From SPCO01 sp964579825 (GTDB taxonomy: Bacteria; Chloroflexota; Limnocylindria; Limnocylindrales; CSP1-4), in the NCBI GenBank assembly GCA_964579825.1, contig CAZOHT010000016.1:7670-71669 (forward strand): 64,000 nt of DNA. The letters are read 5' to 3'. A model generated the notes under the pieces. That model saw nothing but the letters and a program-made list of their open reading frames with translations. It had not been told where the DNA came from and made no database searches. Both the position numbers and the translations under genes were made by a program. Every line of letters starts with the position of its first letter. Positions within the stretch are counted from its first letter, which is position 1. Below, piece by piece: positions 63,898-64,000 of this stretch.

Positions 63898-64000
63898 TAC
63901 GCGCGCGCCCCGCGCCCCGCAGGCGCGCCCCGCGCCCCGCAGGCGGCGCCCCGCGCCCCGCAGGCGCGCCCCGCGCCCCGCAGGCGGCGCCCCGCGCCCC
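63898..64000. repeat. GC-rich tandem repeat, units of 20/21 bases, running off the window
   Basis: Units of the form CGCGCCCCGCGCCCCGCAGG alternate with a 21-base variant containing CGGCG, so a 41-base period is also present. At least four units are seen. The piece GCGCCCCGCAGG also occurs once in the 61.9-kb array. Confidence 0.85.

Noticed and set aside
1..64000. CRISPR array, reverse transcriptase/DGR, rRNA, insertion sequence
   Set aside because: No spaced identical repeats with unique spacers, no RT motifs, no rRNA and no transposase were seen; the nearest things to mobile genes are the HNH, GIY-YIG and endonuclease VII genes.

Overview
The window is almost entirely bacteriophage: a tailed, siphovirus-like temperate phage of a GC-rich bacterium. 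Evidence is a full set of terminase, portal, protease/scaffold, capsid, connector, tail chaperone and tape-measure genes, no tail sheath gene, a P4-type integrase with an AlpA/Xis-like partner, dense operons with GTGA/ATGA stop-start overlaps, many GTG starts, strong Shine-Dalgarno sites and sigma70-type TTGACA promoters. The host cannot be named; a GH108-type endolysin and a lipoprotein signal lean towards a Gram-negative host. No flanking host genes are recognisable.

Layout. (1) 1-11.3 kb, + strand: one packed early operon with an HNH-like protein, a C5 cytosine methyltransferase overlapping a second coding frame, a ParB-like protein, a putative annealing protein, DnaB helicase with its probable loader, an HD phosphohydrolase, a nucleotide-modification protein, RNA ligase, a Cas4/RecB-like nuclease, an SSB-like protein, a GNAT-like protein and a NinG-like protein. 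(2) 11.35-15.5 kb, +: a promoter and pentamer-repeat region, then lysis genes (GH108 endolysin, a large lipoprotein, a holin-like protein). (3) 15.56-17.2 kb, +: a tRNA-Met-like gene and a ParB/metallophosphoesterase/SLOG cassette. (4) 17.2-34.85 kb, - strand (read right to left): XkdF-like protease, scaffold, decoration protein, capsid, C2H2 finger protein, connectors, duplicated tail tube genes, tail chaperones with a likely -1 frameshift, tape measure, tail tip. (5) 34.85-39.6 kb: lysogeny and regulation (RHH regulator, tRNA-Glu, integrase, AlpA, HTH) embedded inside the structural region. (6) 39.6-55.3 kb, -: terminase (small; large split by a frameshift in its P-loop), portal, a glycosylation cluster with a GIY-YIG endonuclease, a 1650-residue Ser-Pro-Ser surface protein, head morphogenesis protein. 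(7) 55.3-55.75 kb: divergent control region. (8) 55.75-64 kb, +: a second early operon of mostly small unknown proteins plus a glycosidase-like protein, ending in compositionally distinct genes and a GC-rich tandem repeat running off the window.

Two non-coding families tie the genome together. One is degenerate five-base-period arrays (GGC followed by two free bases) at six places, capped by a GG..CGTTC element that twice forms the ribosome binding site of the next gene. The other is a recurring 13-bp element (GCATCGTAGACGC) that in its best copies lies between the -35 and -10 boxes of promoters. The most unusual coding features are the double-coded methyltransferase segment with an in-frame stop at its catalytic PCQ motif, the terminase split exactly in its Walker A motif, and a poly-G frame break in the GNAT-like gene. 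All family assignments are from recognition of motifs in the translations; no database search was run.
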